Shown in pieces: positions 7,390 through 16,959 of a stretch of 64,000 bases of DNA; position 1 is the first letter of the stretch, and each line of letters begins with the position of its first letter. This DNA comes from Paenibacillus sp. FSL M7-0420. Its GTDB lineage: Bacteria; Bacillota; Bacilli; Paenibacillales; Paenibacillaceae. The notes beneath the pieces are model-generated. The model saw nothing but the letters and a program-made list of their open reading frames with translations, was not told the origin of the DNA and made no database searches. Both the position numbers and the translations under genes were made by a program. The stretch lies in the NCBI RefSeq assembly GCF_038002345.1, contig NZ_JBBOCJ010000001.1, positions 5,518,001-5,582,000 on the forward strand. Direction: 5' to 3'.

Positions 7390-7911
7390 TTAATCCTCGT
7401 AAGTCAACAAAGTAACCACTTCAATATCCGACAGCTTGTCCCGTCCGGCCAGAGCCGTCAGCTCGATCAGGAATGCAGCGCCGACCACCTGACCTCCAAG
7501 CTGCTCCACCAGGTTGACAGAAGTAGCAATCGTCCCTCCGGTAGCCAGCAGATCATCAGCAATCAGCACCTTCTGGCCTGGCTTGATCGCATCGGTATGC
7601 ACAGCGAGGGTATCCTTGCCGTATTCCAGATCATAGCCCACTTCGATTGTCTCATAAGGAAGCTTGCCGCTTTTGCGGATCGGCACGAAGCCTACACCCA
7701 GCGCGTAAGCCAGCGGTGCGCCCACTACAAAGCCGCGCGCCTCCGGTCCGGCAATGACATCGATCTCCAGGTGGGCCACGAGAGCTTTAAGCTCATCGAT
7801 GGCTGCACGGTACGCAGCGCCGTCCTTCAGCAGTGTAGTAATATCTTTGAAGCTGATTCCAGCCTGGGGGAAATCCGGAATTACGCGAATATTGTTTTTG
7901 AAATCCAACAT
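7390..7911 (-). CDS. apt: Adenine phosphoribosyltransferase
   Basis: 173 residues from the third of three consecutive ATGs (7909-7911). It lies 6 nt after GGAG, while the first ATG abuts the ribosome binding site. APT converts adenine and PRPP to AMP plus pyrophosphate in purine salvage. The PRPP-binding loop is [13 protein letters not shown] (usual form [13 protein letters not shown]). The N-terminus ([17 protein letters not shown]) and the adenine-side block GPEARGF are typical. It follows recJ on the same strand with a 79-bp gap that contains a short hairpin, matching the conserved recJ-apt-relA order of Bacilli, with the permease inserted after it. Confidence 0.96.
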   Translation of the reverse strand: MLDFKNNIRVIPDFPQAGISFKDITTLLKDGAAYRAAIDELKALVAHLEIDVIAGPEARGFVVGAPLAYALGVGFVPIRKSGKLPYETIEVGYDLEYGKDTLAVHTDAIKPGQKVLIADDLLATGGTIATSVNLVEQLGGQVVGAAFLIELTALAGRDKLSDIEVVTLLTYED

Positions 7912-7929
7912 CATCATCTCCTAAAAGTA

Positions 7930-7948
7930 AGCGGGGATCATCCCCGCT
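7930..7948 (-). other. Intercistronic hairpin recJ-apt
   Basis: AGCGGGGA, TCA, TCCCCGCT: an 8-bp perfect stem immediately before the apt ribosome binding site. The following TTACTTTTAG is only weakly terminator-like, so mRNA processing or stabilisation is as likely. Confidence 0.4.
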
Positions 7949-7990
7949 GAAGTTACTCGAACCAAATGACCGTGACAGCATATCTAGCTG

Positions 7991-10393
7991 TTATGAGGCC
8001 CCTAAACGCCGTGACAGCATGAATTCCTGCAATTCACTGCGGCTGCCTTCCATGAAATACTGCTCCATCTCCGCCGTCTTGCCCAGTCTGACGAAATGCT
8101 CTGATGTGCTCAGACTCTTGGCGGCAGGCTGCGGGACAAAGGTGATTGTGCCGCCGCTGCGCTCAATGAAGTCAAGCTCAGCGAACACATCCAGCATTCT
8201 GCTCACCATACGCATACCAAGCGCCGACTGGCGGCTGAGCCGCAGCAGCACTTCATGCTCAGGAGTTGGAGCTGCAGCGATTGCAGCAATCCATTGATAT
8301 AACGATTTGAAATGATCACGGGTAGGAACCTGCAGCCGGTCACGCCCGTCACGGATGGAATGCAGCAAGGCAATGTTCTCCGCCCCCGGAAAAGCAGTAA
8401 ACAGTGCTTCCAGCTGCTCCGGGGACTCCGGCATATCCAGCACACAGAGCAGTGACAGTCCCTCTTCGTCACGCGTGCCCTCCGGCTGATGTACAGCAGT
8501 GATCCCGGCTGCCTCATCGTATACCCAGAGGGACATGCCCTTCAGATCACGCAGCGGCGTTGTCCGGCTGTTCTGGAAGACCGCTGCACTCCGGTCCGGA
8601 CTGCTTCCGCTATAGGTGCGGAGCAGCTCCTGAAGATGCGCCGCCTGCTTGACGGCATCGGCCGCGCCGCGCAGATCGAACAGCTGCGCCTTCGGTACCG
8701 CAAGATCCTGCAGCATCAGCTGAGGCTTGCGCGAGCCGTTCCATTCATTGACGGACAGCTCTGCCAGAACATCCACGGCTGTACCGTCCGGAAGCAGCTC
8801 AGCCAGCGGCCCCTTGCCGAACGCTACAGCTTCAATTGTCAGCTTGTCCTGCTGGAGCACAAGCTTAAGGTGCTTGCCCTCCTGGCCCATCTTCCGCGTC
8901 TCCTTCACAACTGCTCCGCGTAGAATGAATCTCGGCAGCGGATTGGCCATGCCGAACGGCGCAAGCCGCTCCAGCTCAAGCGCAGCCTGGAGGGTCAGAT
9001 CCGCAATGGATACTTCACCATCCGCAGCTGTAACAGCTACGAAGTCCTCCGGTGTCAGAACAGACGCAGCATAGCTATTCAGCGCCGCATCGAAGGCTTC
9101 CAGCTTGTCCTGCGGCACACTCATCCCTGCAGCGGCCGGATGTCCTCCGAAGTGGTCCATCAGCCCGGCACATGAGGATAAGGCAGCATAGATATCGAGG
9201 CCCGGGATGGAGCGGGCAGAGCCCTTGCACATCCCGGTCTCCGGATGAATGTCCAGAATAATGACCGGACGGTAATACCGCTCCAGCAGCTTGGAGGCCA
9301 CAATGCCGACTACACCGACATTCCAGCCCTGGTCCGCCAGCACAATAATATCCGGCAGTCCGCTCCGGCTGATTCTCTCCTCCAGCTTGACTGTGGCTTC
9401 GGTGACAATTCGCTCGACAACCAGTTGGCGCTCCTTGTTCAGCAGATCCAGCTCTCCGGCAAAATGCTCAGCTTCTGCCGCATCTTCCGTGGTCAGCAGT
9501 GTAACCGCCCGGCCAGCATGATCCAGTCTTCCGCTGGCATTAATACGCGGCGCCATACCGAAGGCGATATTGACCGCACTGACGGTGTTCATCGCAATAC
9601 CGCCTACCGCGAGCAGCGCACGGATGCCCGGGAACGACGAATTCCGCATGCTGCTGAGACCTCTGCGCACCAGACTGCGGTTCTCGCCCAGCAGCGGCAT
9701 CAGGTCAGCTACGGTACCGATAGCGGCAATCTCACACCATTCCTCCGGCACTTCGCTGCCAAGGAGCGCCTCAGCCAGCTTGTAAGCCACACCCACTCCG
9801 GCCAGACCCTTGAACGGATACGGGCAGTCCGGCAGCTTCGGGTTAATCAGGGCATACGCCTCGGGCAGCAGCTCCGGCGGCTCATGATGATCCGTGACAA
9901 TAACATCAATGCCCAGCTCCGAGGCATAGGCAATCTGATGATAGGCACTGATACCAGTATCAACCGTAATGACGAGAGATACACCCTGCTGGACCGCCCA
10001 GTCCAGCGCATGATTATGCAGTCCATAGCCTTCATTGGAGCGATGGGGAATATAAATGTCAAAAGAGGCCCCAAGATGACGCAGAAGGTAGATCATCAGC
10101 GCAGTGCTGGAAACCCCGTCTGCATCATAATCACCATACACCAGAATATGCTCTTCCTCTTGCAGTGCCTTCTGTATCCGCGGCACCGCTTCAGCCATTC
10201 CTTTGAGCAGGAATGGATCATGTCTATCTTCCGCTCCTGAATCCATGAATACCCGTGCCTTGTCGGCGGTATCCAACCCTCTTTGCACTAGCAGTGAAGA
10301 AAGGAGCGGAGAAATAGAAAGGCTCCGGGCCAGTTCCGAAATACGCTCGGAATCGGCTGCCGGAGATTGCCAGCTTGTTTTTGAATGAAGCAA
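7991..10393 (-). CDS. recJ: Single-stranded-DNA-specific exonuclease RecJ
   Basis: 800 residues with a TTG start at 10391-10393 after GAAAGGTGA. RecJ is a 5'-3' ssDNA exonuclease for recombination and mismatch or base-excision repair. The DHH phosphoesterase motifs are clear: DYDADG at 88-93 (motif I), VITVDTG near 141-147 and DHH at 168-170. A DHHA1 domain follows with HFGGHPAAAGMS. An OB-fold region and a long C-terminal extension of roughly 230 residues, as in Bacillus YrvE, complete the protein. It lies between the cation efflux gene (29-bp gap) and apt in the usual Bacilli neighbourhood. Confidence 0.96.
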   Translation of the reverse strand: MLHSKTSWQSPAADSERISELARSLSISPLLSSLLVQRGLDTADKARVFMDSGAEDRHDPFLLKGMAEAVPRIQKALQEEEHILVYGDYDADGVSSTALMIYLLRHLGASFDIYIPHRSNEGYGLHNHALDWAVQQGVSLVITVDTGISAYHQIAYASELGIDVIVTDHHEPPELLPEAYALINPKLPDCPYPFKGLAGVGVAYKLAEALLGSEVPEEWCEIAAIGTVADLMPLLGENRSLVRRGLSSMRNSSFPGIRALLAVGGIAMNTVSAVNIAFGMAPRINASGRLDHAGRAVTLLTTEDAAEAEHFAGELDLLNKERQLVVERIVTEATVKLEERISRSGLPDIIVLADQGWNVGVVGIVASKLLERYYRPVIILDIHPETGMCKGSARSIPGLDIYAALSSCAGLMDHFGGHPAAAGMSVPQDKLEAFDAALNSYAASVLTPEDFVAVTAADGEVSIADLTLQAALELERLAPFGMANPLPRFILRGAVVKETRKMGQEGKHLKLVLQQDKLTIEAVAFGKGPLAELLPDGTAVDVLAELSVNEWNGSRKPQLMLQDLAVPKAQLFDLRGAADAVKQAAHLQELLRTYSGSSPDRSAAVFQNSRTTPLRDLKGMSLWVYDEAAGITAVHQPEGTRDEEGLSLLCVLDMPESPEQLEALFTAFPGAENIALLHSIRDGRDRLQVPTRDHFKSLYQWIAAIAAAPTPEHEVLLRLSRQSALGMRMVSRMLDVFAELDFIERSGGTITFVPQPAAKSLSTSEHFVRLGKTAEMEQYFMEGSRSELQEFMLSRRLGAS

Positions 10394-10422
10394 TACAGTT
10401 CACCTTTCTCTCACCTTGCAGA

Positions 10423-11388
10423 CTACTGAAGCAGCGTGGGAATATCGTTGTCCGCGAGCTCGTGATTGCTTTTATAAGGATAACCCGGATCATACGGCAC
10501 AACATCCATATGAACCTCGCCTACATGAACGAACCGGTGCTGCAGCAGCTTGCGGGCACATTCTGAAATATCCTGGGCCTCCATCACGCTGATCCGCGGA
10601 TTCACACTAATCTTCACATGCAGATTCACATAACTGCCTTCCTCCAGCGCCCGGAGCTGCTCCACCCGGATGACTCCATGCACCCGCTGAACCGTCTCAA
10701 TGAAGCTGGCTGCTTCCTCGGAAGGAAGCTCCTGAATCTTTTTGCTGTACACTGAGGAAGTAATTAATGAATAGCCTTTGCGCAGAATCAGACAGCCGGT
10801 CAGCAGGGCTGCGATGGGGTCCATATACAGCAGAGGATGCCAATCCAGGTATCCTCCAGTCATGGCCAGGGCAATCCCGATAAATACAGTTATAGAGGTG
10901 TACAGGCTGAACCTGTGGCTATCAGCATAAGCCGCGTGACTGCCGTCGCCCTTTTTTTTGAAATAACGGTACTGGTATTGAAACACCGCCTCTTTGAACA
11001 CAATGCACAGCAGGACAGCGGCAAGCGCTGACTGCCCCGGTGCAGACAGATGTCCCCGGGTCAAATCACGTATCGCCGAGAAGGCAACCTGCAGCCCGCC
11101 CATAATAATCAGCACAGAGAACAGAATAGCCGCCATCGGCTCCTTGCTTCCTTGCGCAGCCCGGCCGCGTTCCGCTGAGCCTTCTGCCTTGTGACTCTGC
11201 TTCAGGTTCCACGGAATCACCCCCGCCAGTCTGGCAGCGGCATCTGCTCCGGAATAGATTGCATCCCCCAACAATGCCTTGCTGCCTGACAGATAACCGA
11301 TACTTCCCTTCGCTAGAGCGAGTAGAACATCACTAAGGATTCCGGTCCAGGCAACGGTTTGTTTCCGGGGTAATGGTTTGTCATTCAT
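10423..11388 (-). CDS. Cation diffusion facilitator (CDF) efflux protein
   Basis: 321 residues from the ATG at 11386-11388, chosen because AAGGAGGG lies 8 nt upstream; the frame is open 18 codons further. The N-terminal half has hydrophobic segments including LSGSKALLGDAIYSGADAA, a CDF helix-2 pattern in which the metal-site residues are Asp/Asp. The second metal helix reads SHAAYADSHRFSLYTS with HxxxD-like spacing. The C-terminal cytoplasmic domain carries VHGVIRVEQLRALEEGSYVN and HVGEVHMDVVPYD, a metal-sensing ferredoxin-like fold. It probably exports Zn, Mn or Fe by proton exchange; the metal cannot be told. It lies between the secDF terminator and recJ, so it may lead the recJ-apt transcript. 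Confidence 0.88.
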   Translation of the reverse strand: MNDKPLPRKQTVAWTGILSDVLLALAKGSIGYLSGSKALLGDAIYSGADAAARLAGVIPWNLKQSHKAEGSAERGRAAQGSKEPMAAILFSVLIIMGGLQVAFSAIRDLTRGHLSAPGQSALAAVLLCIVFKEAVFQYQYRYFKKKGDGSHAAYADSHRFSLYTSITVFIGIALAMTGGYLDWHPLLYMDPIAALLTGCLILRKGYSLITSSVYSKKIQELPSEEAASFIETVQRVHGVIRVEQLRALEEGSYVNLHVKISVNPRISVMEAQDISECARKLLQHRFVHVGEVHMDVVPYDPGYPYKSNHELADNDIPTLLQ

Positions 11389-11462
11389 AACGAGGCCCTC
11401 CTTACCACTAGCAGGTAAACTCATGATGATGAAATCAAGCAAGACGCCCTGACCCGGAGATT

Positions 11463-11493
11463 CCGAAAAGCCGCGTCGCTACAGACGCGGCTT
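11463..11493 (-). terminator. secDF terminator
   Basis: Minus strand: AAGCCGCGTC, TGTAGC, GACGCGGCTT, then TTCGG. The perfect 10-bp stem is followed by a short T run, 16 bp after the secF stop. Confidence 0.8.
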
Positions 11494-11509
11494 ACAGAAC
11501 AACCGGGTG

Positions 11510-12418
11510 CTAGGCTTTGGCCGGGGTCTTCGCCGCAGGCTTCTGGTTCTTTTTCAGGAGCAGCCAGAGCGGACTTGCGATGAAGATCGATGAATACGCT
11601 CCGAAGAGCAGACCGATAACCATAGCAAGCGAGAACATACGGATCGACTCCCCGCCCATAATCAGCAGGAAGAATGCGGCAATAAATACAGTGAAGGCTG
11701 TATAAAGAGAACGCATGAGTGTCTGCATTACACTTTTGTTAACCAGGTGCTTCAGATCCTCATACGACTTCTGCTTGCCGAAGCGCAGATTCTCGCGGAT
11801 CCGGTCAAAGATAACGATGGTATCGTTAATTGAGTAACCGATAATGGTCAGCACCGCGACAATGAAGGTGATGTCTACCTCCAGACGGAAGATCGAGAAG
11901 ACCGCCACTACCATGAATGCGTCATGAAGCAGCGCCACAATGGAAGCCAGCGCAAAACGCCATTCAAAACGGATACTTACATAGATGATAATCCCGATAC
12001 TGGATAGCAGCACGGAATAGATCGCATTGCGGGCCAGTTCCTTGGCCATCTCAGTATCTACGGTATTGATTTCAAAAGACGCCTTGTCATCAATCTTGTT
12101 GATTGACTGCTTGAGGGTCTCACTTTGTGCATCACTCAGCTCTTGATCATAGCGGATGTTGACCCGCTTGTCGCCGATGGTAACGGTTGGTTCATGCTCG
12201 ATGCCCGCACCCTTTAGAGCCGGCTGCAGCTCAGCCAGCGTGACACTCTTGGAGAGCGCTACGTCCACATTGGACCCGGCCTTGAAGTCAACGCTGTAGT
12301 TCAGGCCGAAGGTTGCCAGAAAGACGAGCCCCGCCACAGTAAGGGCAATCGAGAAGATATAGAAGAATTTACTTAAATGTACGAAATCAAGCTCTTTCTT
12401 AAAGCGCACTGATGTCAC
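11510..12418 (-). CDS. secF: Protein translocase subunit SecF
   Basis: 302 residues. With SecD it forms the RND-type accessory complex that uses the proton gradient to pull translocating proteins out of SecYEG. It has an N-terminal membrane segment (FFYIFSIALTVAGLVFLATFG), the SecF signature YSVDFKAGS, an external P4-like domain, and then five membrane helices including VLTIIGYSINDTIVIFDRIREN. The last of these is the conserved GYSxxDTxVxFDRxRE motif containing the proton-path Asp residues. The start lies inside the end of secD with a 20-nt overlap, suggesting translational coupling. Confidence 0.96.
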   Translation of the reverse strand: MTSVRFKKELDFVHLSKFFYIFSIALTVAGLVFLATFGLNYSVDFKAGSNVDVALSKSVTLAELQPALKGAGIEHEPTVTIGDKRVNIRYDQELSDAQSETLKQSINKIDDKASFEINTVDTEMAKELARNAIYSVLLSSIGIIIYVSIRFEWRFALASIVALLHDAFMVVAVFSIFRLEVDITFIVAVLTIIGYSINDTIVIFDRIRENLRFGKQKSYEDLKHLVNKSVMQTLMRSLYTAFTVFIAAFFLLIMGGESIRMFSLAMVIGLLFGAYSSIFIASPLWLLLKKNQKPAAKTPAKA

Positions 12419-13652
12419 TCTCCTTTACCCCAAATTGCTTCGGCTTCTTGAGTGCGCCGGCTTTAACCAGCACTGTCAGCAGCCAGTGGGCAAAATAAAG
12501 GTTTGTTACGATACTTAGTACAATTTCCACGATCAGAATCAGTGCGAAGCCTTTAACCGCACCCGTACCGAAGGCGAACATGACAGCCGCTACGATAATA
12601 GTGGTTACATTCGCATCCATAACTGTACGGAAGGAGGTCTTGTTCCCTGCTTTGACGGAAGACATAATGCCCTTCCCGCTGCGCATTTCTTCCCTGATCC
12701 GTTCATTGGTAATGATATTGGCATCGACGGCCATCCCTATACCGAGGATGAACGCGGCGATCCCGGGAAGGGTCAGTGTAAAGTCTGCCAGGACAAATAC
12801 CAGAATCAGCAGCCAGGTGTGCAGGATCAGCGCAAAGCTGGCCAGTACGCCCGGAAGACGGTACATAAGCAGCATGAAGATCAAAATAATCACAGAACCG
12901 ACAATCCCGGCTCTGACGGTCTCATCCAAGGATTGCTTACCCAGTGTAGCCCCTACGCTCTGGGAATATTTCTCTGTCAGCTTCAGCGGCAAAGCACCGA
13001 GGTTGATGGTATCGGCAATCTCACGGGCTTCATCCAGTGTATATCCCCCGGAAATCGAAGCCTTACCATCGGTCAGGACAGCTCGTACCGTGGGAGGCGA
13101 AGATAACAGATTCTCATCCAGATAGATGGCGAGTTCCTTACCCAGCAGGCGCTCGGTAATCTCTGCGAATTTCTTCTTGTCTTTGATGGAGATGCTGATT
13201 TCGGGCCGGTTCAGTTGATCGCGCTGAACCTCTGCCGCACCTTCAACAAAGTCACTGCCTACAAGCTCAATCTTGCTGTATACCCCGGGAGCATCCCCTT
13301 CATTGGCACTGCGGAAGGTCAGAACTGCGGGTTCTTTCATTTTTTTGCGGACCTCTGCTTCGTCCGTCACACCTGCGATCTTCAGACGGATGCGGTCCGT
13401 ACCTTCGGTGGTCACCTCAGGCTCGCTGGTTCCGAGTGCATTCGCCCGCTTCTCGAGGCTCTCTGCAGTCTTCTGCAGTGAAGCGCGGGTCAGAGTTCCT
13501 CCCGTATCCATTGGCTCGGCGTGGTACAGAATTTCGAATCCGCCCTTGAGGTCAAGACCCAGACGGACTCTGTCCAGCAGCCCGGGAGTAGTAAATACCA
13601 TGACGCCGGTTAGAACGACCACGGTAATGATAAAGCTCATCATTCTCTTCAT
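12399..13652 (-). CDS. secD: Protein translocase subunit SecD
   Basis: 417 residues, the short SecD form. The signature LGLDLKGG follows the first membrane helix, an external domain spans about residues 35-240, and the TM4 motif IAAFILGIGMAVDANIITNERIREE holds the conserved Asp and Arg. In Bacillus subtilis secD and secF are fused in one chain; here they are separate overlapping genes. A good SigA promoter lies at 13691-13719 and the operon ends at 11463-11493. Confidence 0.96.
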   Translation of the reverse strand: MKRMMSFIITVVVLTGVMVFTTPGLLDRVRLGLDLKGGFEILYHAEPMDTGGTLTRASLQKTAESLEKRANALGTSEPEVTTEGTDRIRLKIAGVTDEAEVRKKMKEPAVLTFRSANEGDAPGVYSKIELVGSDFVEGAAEVQRDQLNRPEISISIKDKKKFAEITERLLGKELAIYLDENLLSSPPTVRAVLTDGKASISGGYTLDEAREIADTINLGALPLKLTEKYSQSVGATLGKQSLDETVRAGIVGSVIILIFMLLMYRLPGVLASFALILHTWLLILVFVLADFTLTLPGIAAFILGIGMAVDANIITNERIREEMRSGKGIMSSVKAGNKTSFRTVMDANVTTIIVAAVMFAFGTGAVKGFALILIVEIVLSIVTNLYFAHWLLTVLVKAGALKKPKQFGVKESDISAL

Positions 13653-13690
13653 GCTCTAGCTAGTTCCCCTTTCATTACATCAATATTCCT

Positions 13691-13719
13691 ATTATAGCTA
13701 CGTGCGAAATGACCGTCAA
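13691..13719 (-). promoter_or_regulatory. SigA-type promoter of secDF
   Basis: Minus strand: TTGACG (13719-13714), 17-bp spacer, TATAAT (13696-13691). The transcription start would be near 13684, giving a leader of about 30 nt. Confidence 0.82.
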
Positions 13720-13885
13720 TTCAGAAGGAATGACGGTGTCTTGATTCACACAAAGAAACGGCAGGTTCTGCTGCAAAGCGAAGATACCTCCGTTTGATAG
13801 GACAAGTCTGAACACTCTTTACTTACTTTACTGCTTCCCGTACCCGTTTGCAAAAGAAAATCGTTCCTTTTGACAAATCCCCCCG

Positions 13886-14137
13886 TTAATTCAATCCCCG
13901 GTAGGCCGCCAAGGTCAGATAAGTCATATAACTGCCTGACTTGAGTGAATAAATGTCATTGACCAGCCTGTGCAGGGGAGGTCTTCCCTCCTTGGCATAA
14001 TTGCGGCTGATGCAATCCCAAATATCCTTACCGGTCACATATTCATAGCCGAGGAGCCGGAATTCCTCCGCTTTGCTGATGCACATGGCTTCGATATCTT
14101 CACTAAGCTCGTCATATCTCCATTGTTCCGATTCCAC
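13886..14137 (-). CDS. comN: Post-transcriptional regulator ComN
   Basis: 83 residues from the GTG at 14135-14137, which is 9 nt after GGAGG; the frame is open nine codons further upstream. The block ISKAEEFRLLGYEYVTGKDI matches the ComN/YrzD family, small cytoplasmic helical proteins. In Bacillus subtilis ComN promotes accumulation of comE mRNA at the division site, partly with DivIVA. The neighbourhood spoVB-comN-secDF is the same as in Bacillus subtilis, which strongly supports the call. It is divergent from spoVB. Confidence 0.88.
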   Translation of the reverse strand: MESEQWRYDELSEDIEAMCISKAEEFRLLGYEYVTGKDIWDCISRNYAKEGRPPLHRLVNDIYSLKSGSYMTYLTLAAYRGLN

Positions 14138-14246
14138 GTGCAGGCACCTCCAAAGATTCCTCAATTACGTATGCTCAGTGGTACGTATTCGACCCTGCGC
14201 TCACACTTTCCTGCTTAAGACCAAAAAACTTGTCTACAGAATGCTT

Positions 14247-14277
14247 GTCATGCAGCGCACCTGTACCCGCATATCCT
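14247..14277 (+). promoter_or_regulatory. Possible SigE promoter of spoVB
   Basis: GTCATGCA (14247-14254), 15-bp spacer, CATATCCT (14270-14277). This resembles the SigE pattern GTCATATT / CATAnnnT. spoVB is a SigE gene in Bacillus subtilis, so the site is plausible, but the -35 half is only partly matched. Confidence 0.4.
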
Positions 14278-14351
14278 TATACAAGCCTGGCTTGGTTATG
14301 GCGGTAATTCACCTGCAGTTTCATCTCATATGTAGGAAGAAGGAGTGCCCT

Positions 14352-15953
14352 GTGAGGAAACAGACCTTTATACAAGGAACGATCATCCTGCTGCTCGCCG
14401 GTATCATTAACCGGATGCTTGGCTTCATTCCCCGGATTGCCCTGCCCCGGATCATCGGCGCTGAGGGAGTGGGTCTGTATCAGCTCGGATACCCGTTTTT
14501 CATTGTGCTCATTACGGTAATTACGGGGGGAATCCCGCTGGCGATTGCCAAGCTGGTTGCCGAAGCCGAAGGGGAGAACCGCCCGGAGCAGTCGCGCAAA
14601 ATCCTGCAAACCGGCCTCGCTCTCAGCCTGTCGCTGGGCATTGTGTTCACCTTCGTCGCCCTGTTCAGCGCCTCCTGGGTATCCAGCGTTCTTCTGACGG
14701 ACCAGCGTGTCTATTATACCTTCGTCAGCATGACCCCCATGATTGCCATCGTCGCCGTTTCATCCATCTACCGGGGATACTTTCAAGGCAGGCAGAACAT
14801 GATTCCCTCGGCCTTCTCCTCCGTGCTGGAATCGGTCATCCGGATCTTCTTCATGCTGTGGTTCTCCTGGATGCTGCTGCCGAAGGGCATCGCCTTTGCA
14901 GCTGCGGGTGCGATGCTTGGCGTGACTGTGGGGGAGATCGCCGGAATGCTGGCCCTGCTGGGGCAATATTATTTTAACGACAAAAAAGACAGGTCTGAAC
15001 TCCCGCCTATCGTAGATACTATGGTTCAGGATACGCAGGGCAGTGCCGGACGCGAACCCGCGCAGACGACTACACCTGTCTTTAAGCGTCTCATCGGCAT
15101 TTCAATACCGGTAACTGCCGGACGGCTGATCGGCTCATTCTCTTACCTTCTGGAATCGATTATTACCGTGCGCAGCCTCGCGCTTGCCGGAATCGCAGCC
15201 GCCGCCGCAACCGCACAATATGGTTCCTTGCAGGGAATGGTGATTCCGCTGCTGCTGCTGCCGGGTGTGCTCAGCTCCTCGCTGGCCGTCTCCCTTGTCC
15301 CTTCCTTATCCGAGGCCGCAGCCCGCAACGATTTGCCCACGATTCACAAAAGAATGCACCAGGCCCTGCGGCTCGCCATGGTGACCGGTGCCCCGTTTGC
15401 TGCTGTTATGTATATTCTTGCCGTACCGCTCTGTACGCTAATGTACGGCAATGCAGCGGATACGGCCCCTATGCTTAGGATGATGGCCCCGTTCGCTGTG
15501 TTTCTCTATGTCCAGGCCCCGCTGCAGGCTGCCCTTCAGGCCATGGACCGGCCGGGTAAGGCACTGATCAATACGCTGATAGGAGCCGTTGTCAAAATCC
15601 TGCTGATTCTCCTGCTGGCCTCCCGGCCCGAGTACGGCATTCTGGGCGCCATCATCGCCATTATGGTCAACAGCTTACTTGTCACGCTTCTGCACGGCTA
15701 CAGTGTAGTCAAGCTCACCGCCATGTCCTTGCGCTGGTCGGACCCGCTCAAAATCCTGGCCGCTACGGTCATCATGGCCGCCGGGATGTCGTATGTGTAT
15801 ACGTCCGTTCCGATCTCCCCGTCGCAGTGGATACAATTCTTAGCCGCTGCCTTCTGCGGCATGGCCATCTATCTGAGCATCTGCCTGTTATCCGGGCTGA
15901 TCTCCAGGCGTGACCTGGAGCGTGTGCCCTTTTTCAGACGCTGGCGCAGTTAG
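14352..15953 (+). CDS. spoVB: Stage V sporulation protein B, MOP-family flippase
   Basis: 533 residues, starting at GTG (14352-14354) six nt after AAGGAG; the open frame reaches back to 14073 but that part overlaps comN and has no family match. The N-terminus VRKQTFIQGTIILLLAGIINR and EGVGLYQLGYPFF match SpoVB, a polytopic membrane protein of the MATE/MurJ-like superfamily with about 14 helices. SpoVB is needed for spore cortex synthesis, presumably by moving lipid-linked peptidoglycan precursor. It is divergent from comN and overlaps the convergent DUF421 gene by 4 bp. Confidence 0.9.
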   Translation: MRKQTFIQGTIILLLAGIINRMLGFIPRIALPRIIGAEGVGLYQLGYPFFIVLITVITGGIPLAIAKLVAEAEGENRPEQSRKILQTGLALSLSLGIVFTFVALFSASWVSSVLLTDQRVYYTFVSMTPMIAIVAVSSIYRGYFQGRQNMIPSAFSSVLESVIRIFFMLWFSWMLLPKGIAFAAAGAMLGVTVGEIAGMLALLGQYYFNDKKDRSELPPIVDTMVQDTQGSAGREPAQTTTPVFKRLIGISIPVTAGRLIGSFSYLLESIITVRSLALAGIAAAAATAQYGSLQGMVIPLLLLPGVLSSSLAVSLVPSLSEAAARNDLPTIHKRMHQALRLAMVTGAPFAAVMYILAVPLCTLMYGNAADTAPMLRMMAPFAVFLYVQAPLQAALQAMDRPGKALINTLIGAVVKILLILLLASRPEYGILGAIIAIMVNSLLVTLLHGYSVVKLTAMSLRWSDPLKILAATVIMAAGMSYVYTSVPISPSQWIQFLAAAFCGMAIYLSICLLSGLISRRDLERVPFFRRWRS

Positions 15954-16759
15954 GTTTGCTTCCCCTTATCCGGGCTAATCGGGGCAATGTAGAGCTCTCC
16001 CTTATGATCCACGGAGCACAGGAAAACATCCCGGAAATCAGAGACACCCTTCTGCCGGATCTGGGTTCTAAGCCAGAACCGGTTCTTGCCGATCATCTCA
16101 AGATTGCCATCCTGCACCTTCCCGTCCATAATCAGCGGAATCGGCAGTCCTTCATAACGGATCTTATGCTTCGGCAGCTTCACAGAAGCAGAGTCACCGC
16201 CGGATGATTCAGCATTGCCGGAGTCCTTCTGGCTATCGCTGTTCTTCTCCTTCCGCTCTGCGCCGGAGCTGCTGTTGCCCGACTGATTGGATGAAGTGAC
16301 ATTCTGGTTCTTCTCGATCACCGTTAACTGCCCGCTTGTCTCCAGGATAGCGAACTCCACATCTGCCGGACTGACAATATTCTGCCCGCGGAGCTGCAGC
16401 AGCAGATCATCAATATTATACCGCTGCCGGCGCATTTCGCCCCGGTGAATCTTCCCGTCCGAGATCAGAATGCTGGGTCTGCCATCCACCATTAAGCGCA
16501 GCTTCCGGCTCTTCAGGCTGAGCTGTGCGACGATAACCTGAATCAGCACCAGAGTCGCCATAGGAACGACACCATCATAGATGGGGCGCTCGATATCCTC
16601 AATTACAAAGACACCAATCTCGGCAATCATGATGGAAATGGTCAGGTCAAATACAGACAGCTTACCGATTTCACGTTTGCCCATGATGCGCATGCTCAGG
16701 AAAATGAAGATATACATCAGCACGGTCAGAAAGATATGGATCGTAATATGCTGGAACAT
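15950..16759 (-). CDS. DUF421 (YetF/YcaP-type) membrane protein
   Basis: 269 residues. Three N-terminal membrane helices are followed by the conserved block LMVDGRPSILISDGKIHR and NIDDLLLQLRGQNI, which define DUF421. Residues about 160-200 form a low-complexity Ser/Asn/Glu/Lys insert (QSGNSSSGAERKEKNSDSQK), unusual against the compact family form. After it a second DUF-like section (HKIRYEGLPIPLIMDGKV) restores the fold. Members such as YetF are found in spore or cell membranes and affect germination in Bacillus; the biochemical role is unknown. It is convergent with spoVB. Confidence 0.85.
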   Translation of the reverse strand: MFQHITIHIFLTVLMYIFIFLSMRIMGKREIGKLSVFDLTISIMIAEIGVFVIEDIERPIYDGVVPMATLVLIQVIVAQLSLKSRKLRLMVDGRPSILISDGKIHRGEMRRQRYNIDDLLLQLRGQNIVSPADVEFAILETSGQLTVIEKNQNVTSSNQSGNSSSGAERKEKNSDSQKDSGNAESSGGDSASVKLPKHKIRYEGLPIPLIMDGKVQDGNLEMIGKNRFWLRTQIRQKGVSDFRDVFLCSVDHKGELYIAPISPDKGKQT

Positions 16760-16959
16760 ATTCTCTTCGCTCCCCTTCCGCTACTCCCCCATACTGGCGG
16801 ATTAATGTACCCCTATTCTGACCTGACCGTAAAGGGAACATTCGGAAAGCTGCTGCTTAATTACTGGTAAAAGTCATACCGCCTATTCTTGTACTATTGG
16901 GGCAAGCCTCCCCATACAATAATTAGTATCCGGTTAACAAACTTTTAGGGGGTTTTACC

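Noticed and set aside
9245..10240. A 331-codon plus-strand frame across recJ
   Set aside because: Antisense to the DHH motifs; Gln/Arg/His-rich shadow composition.
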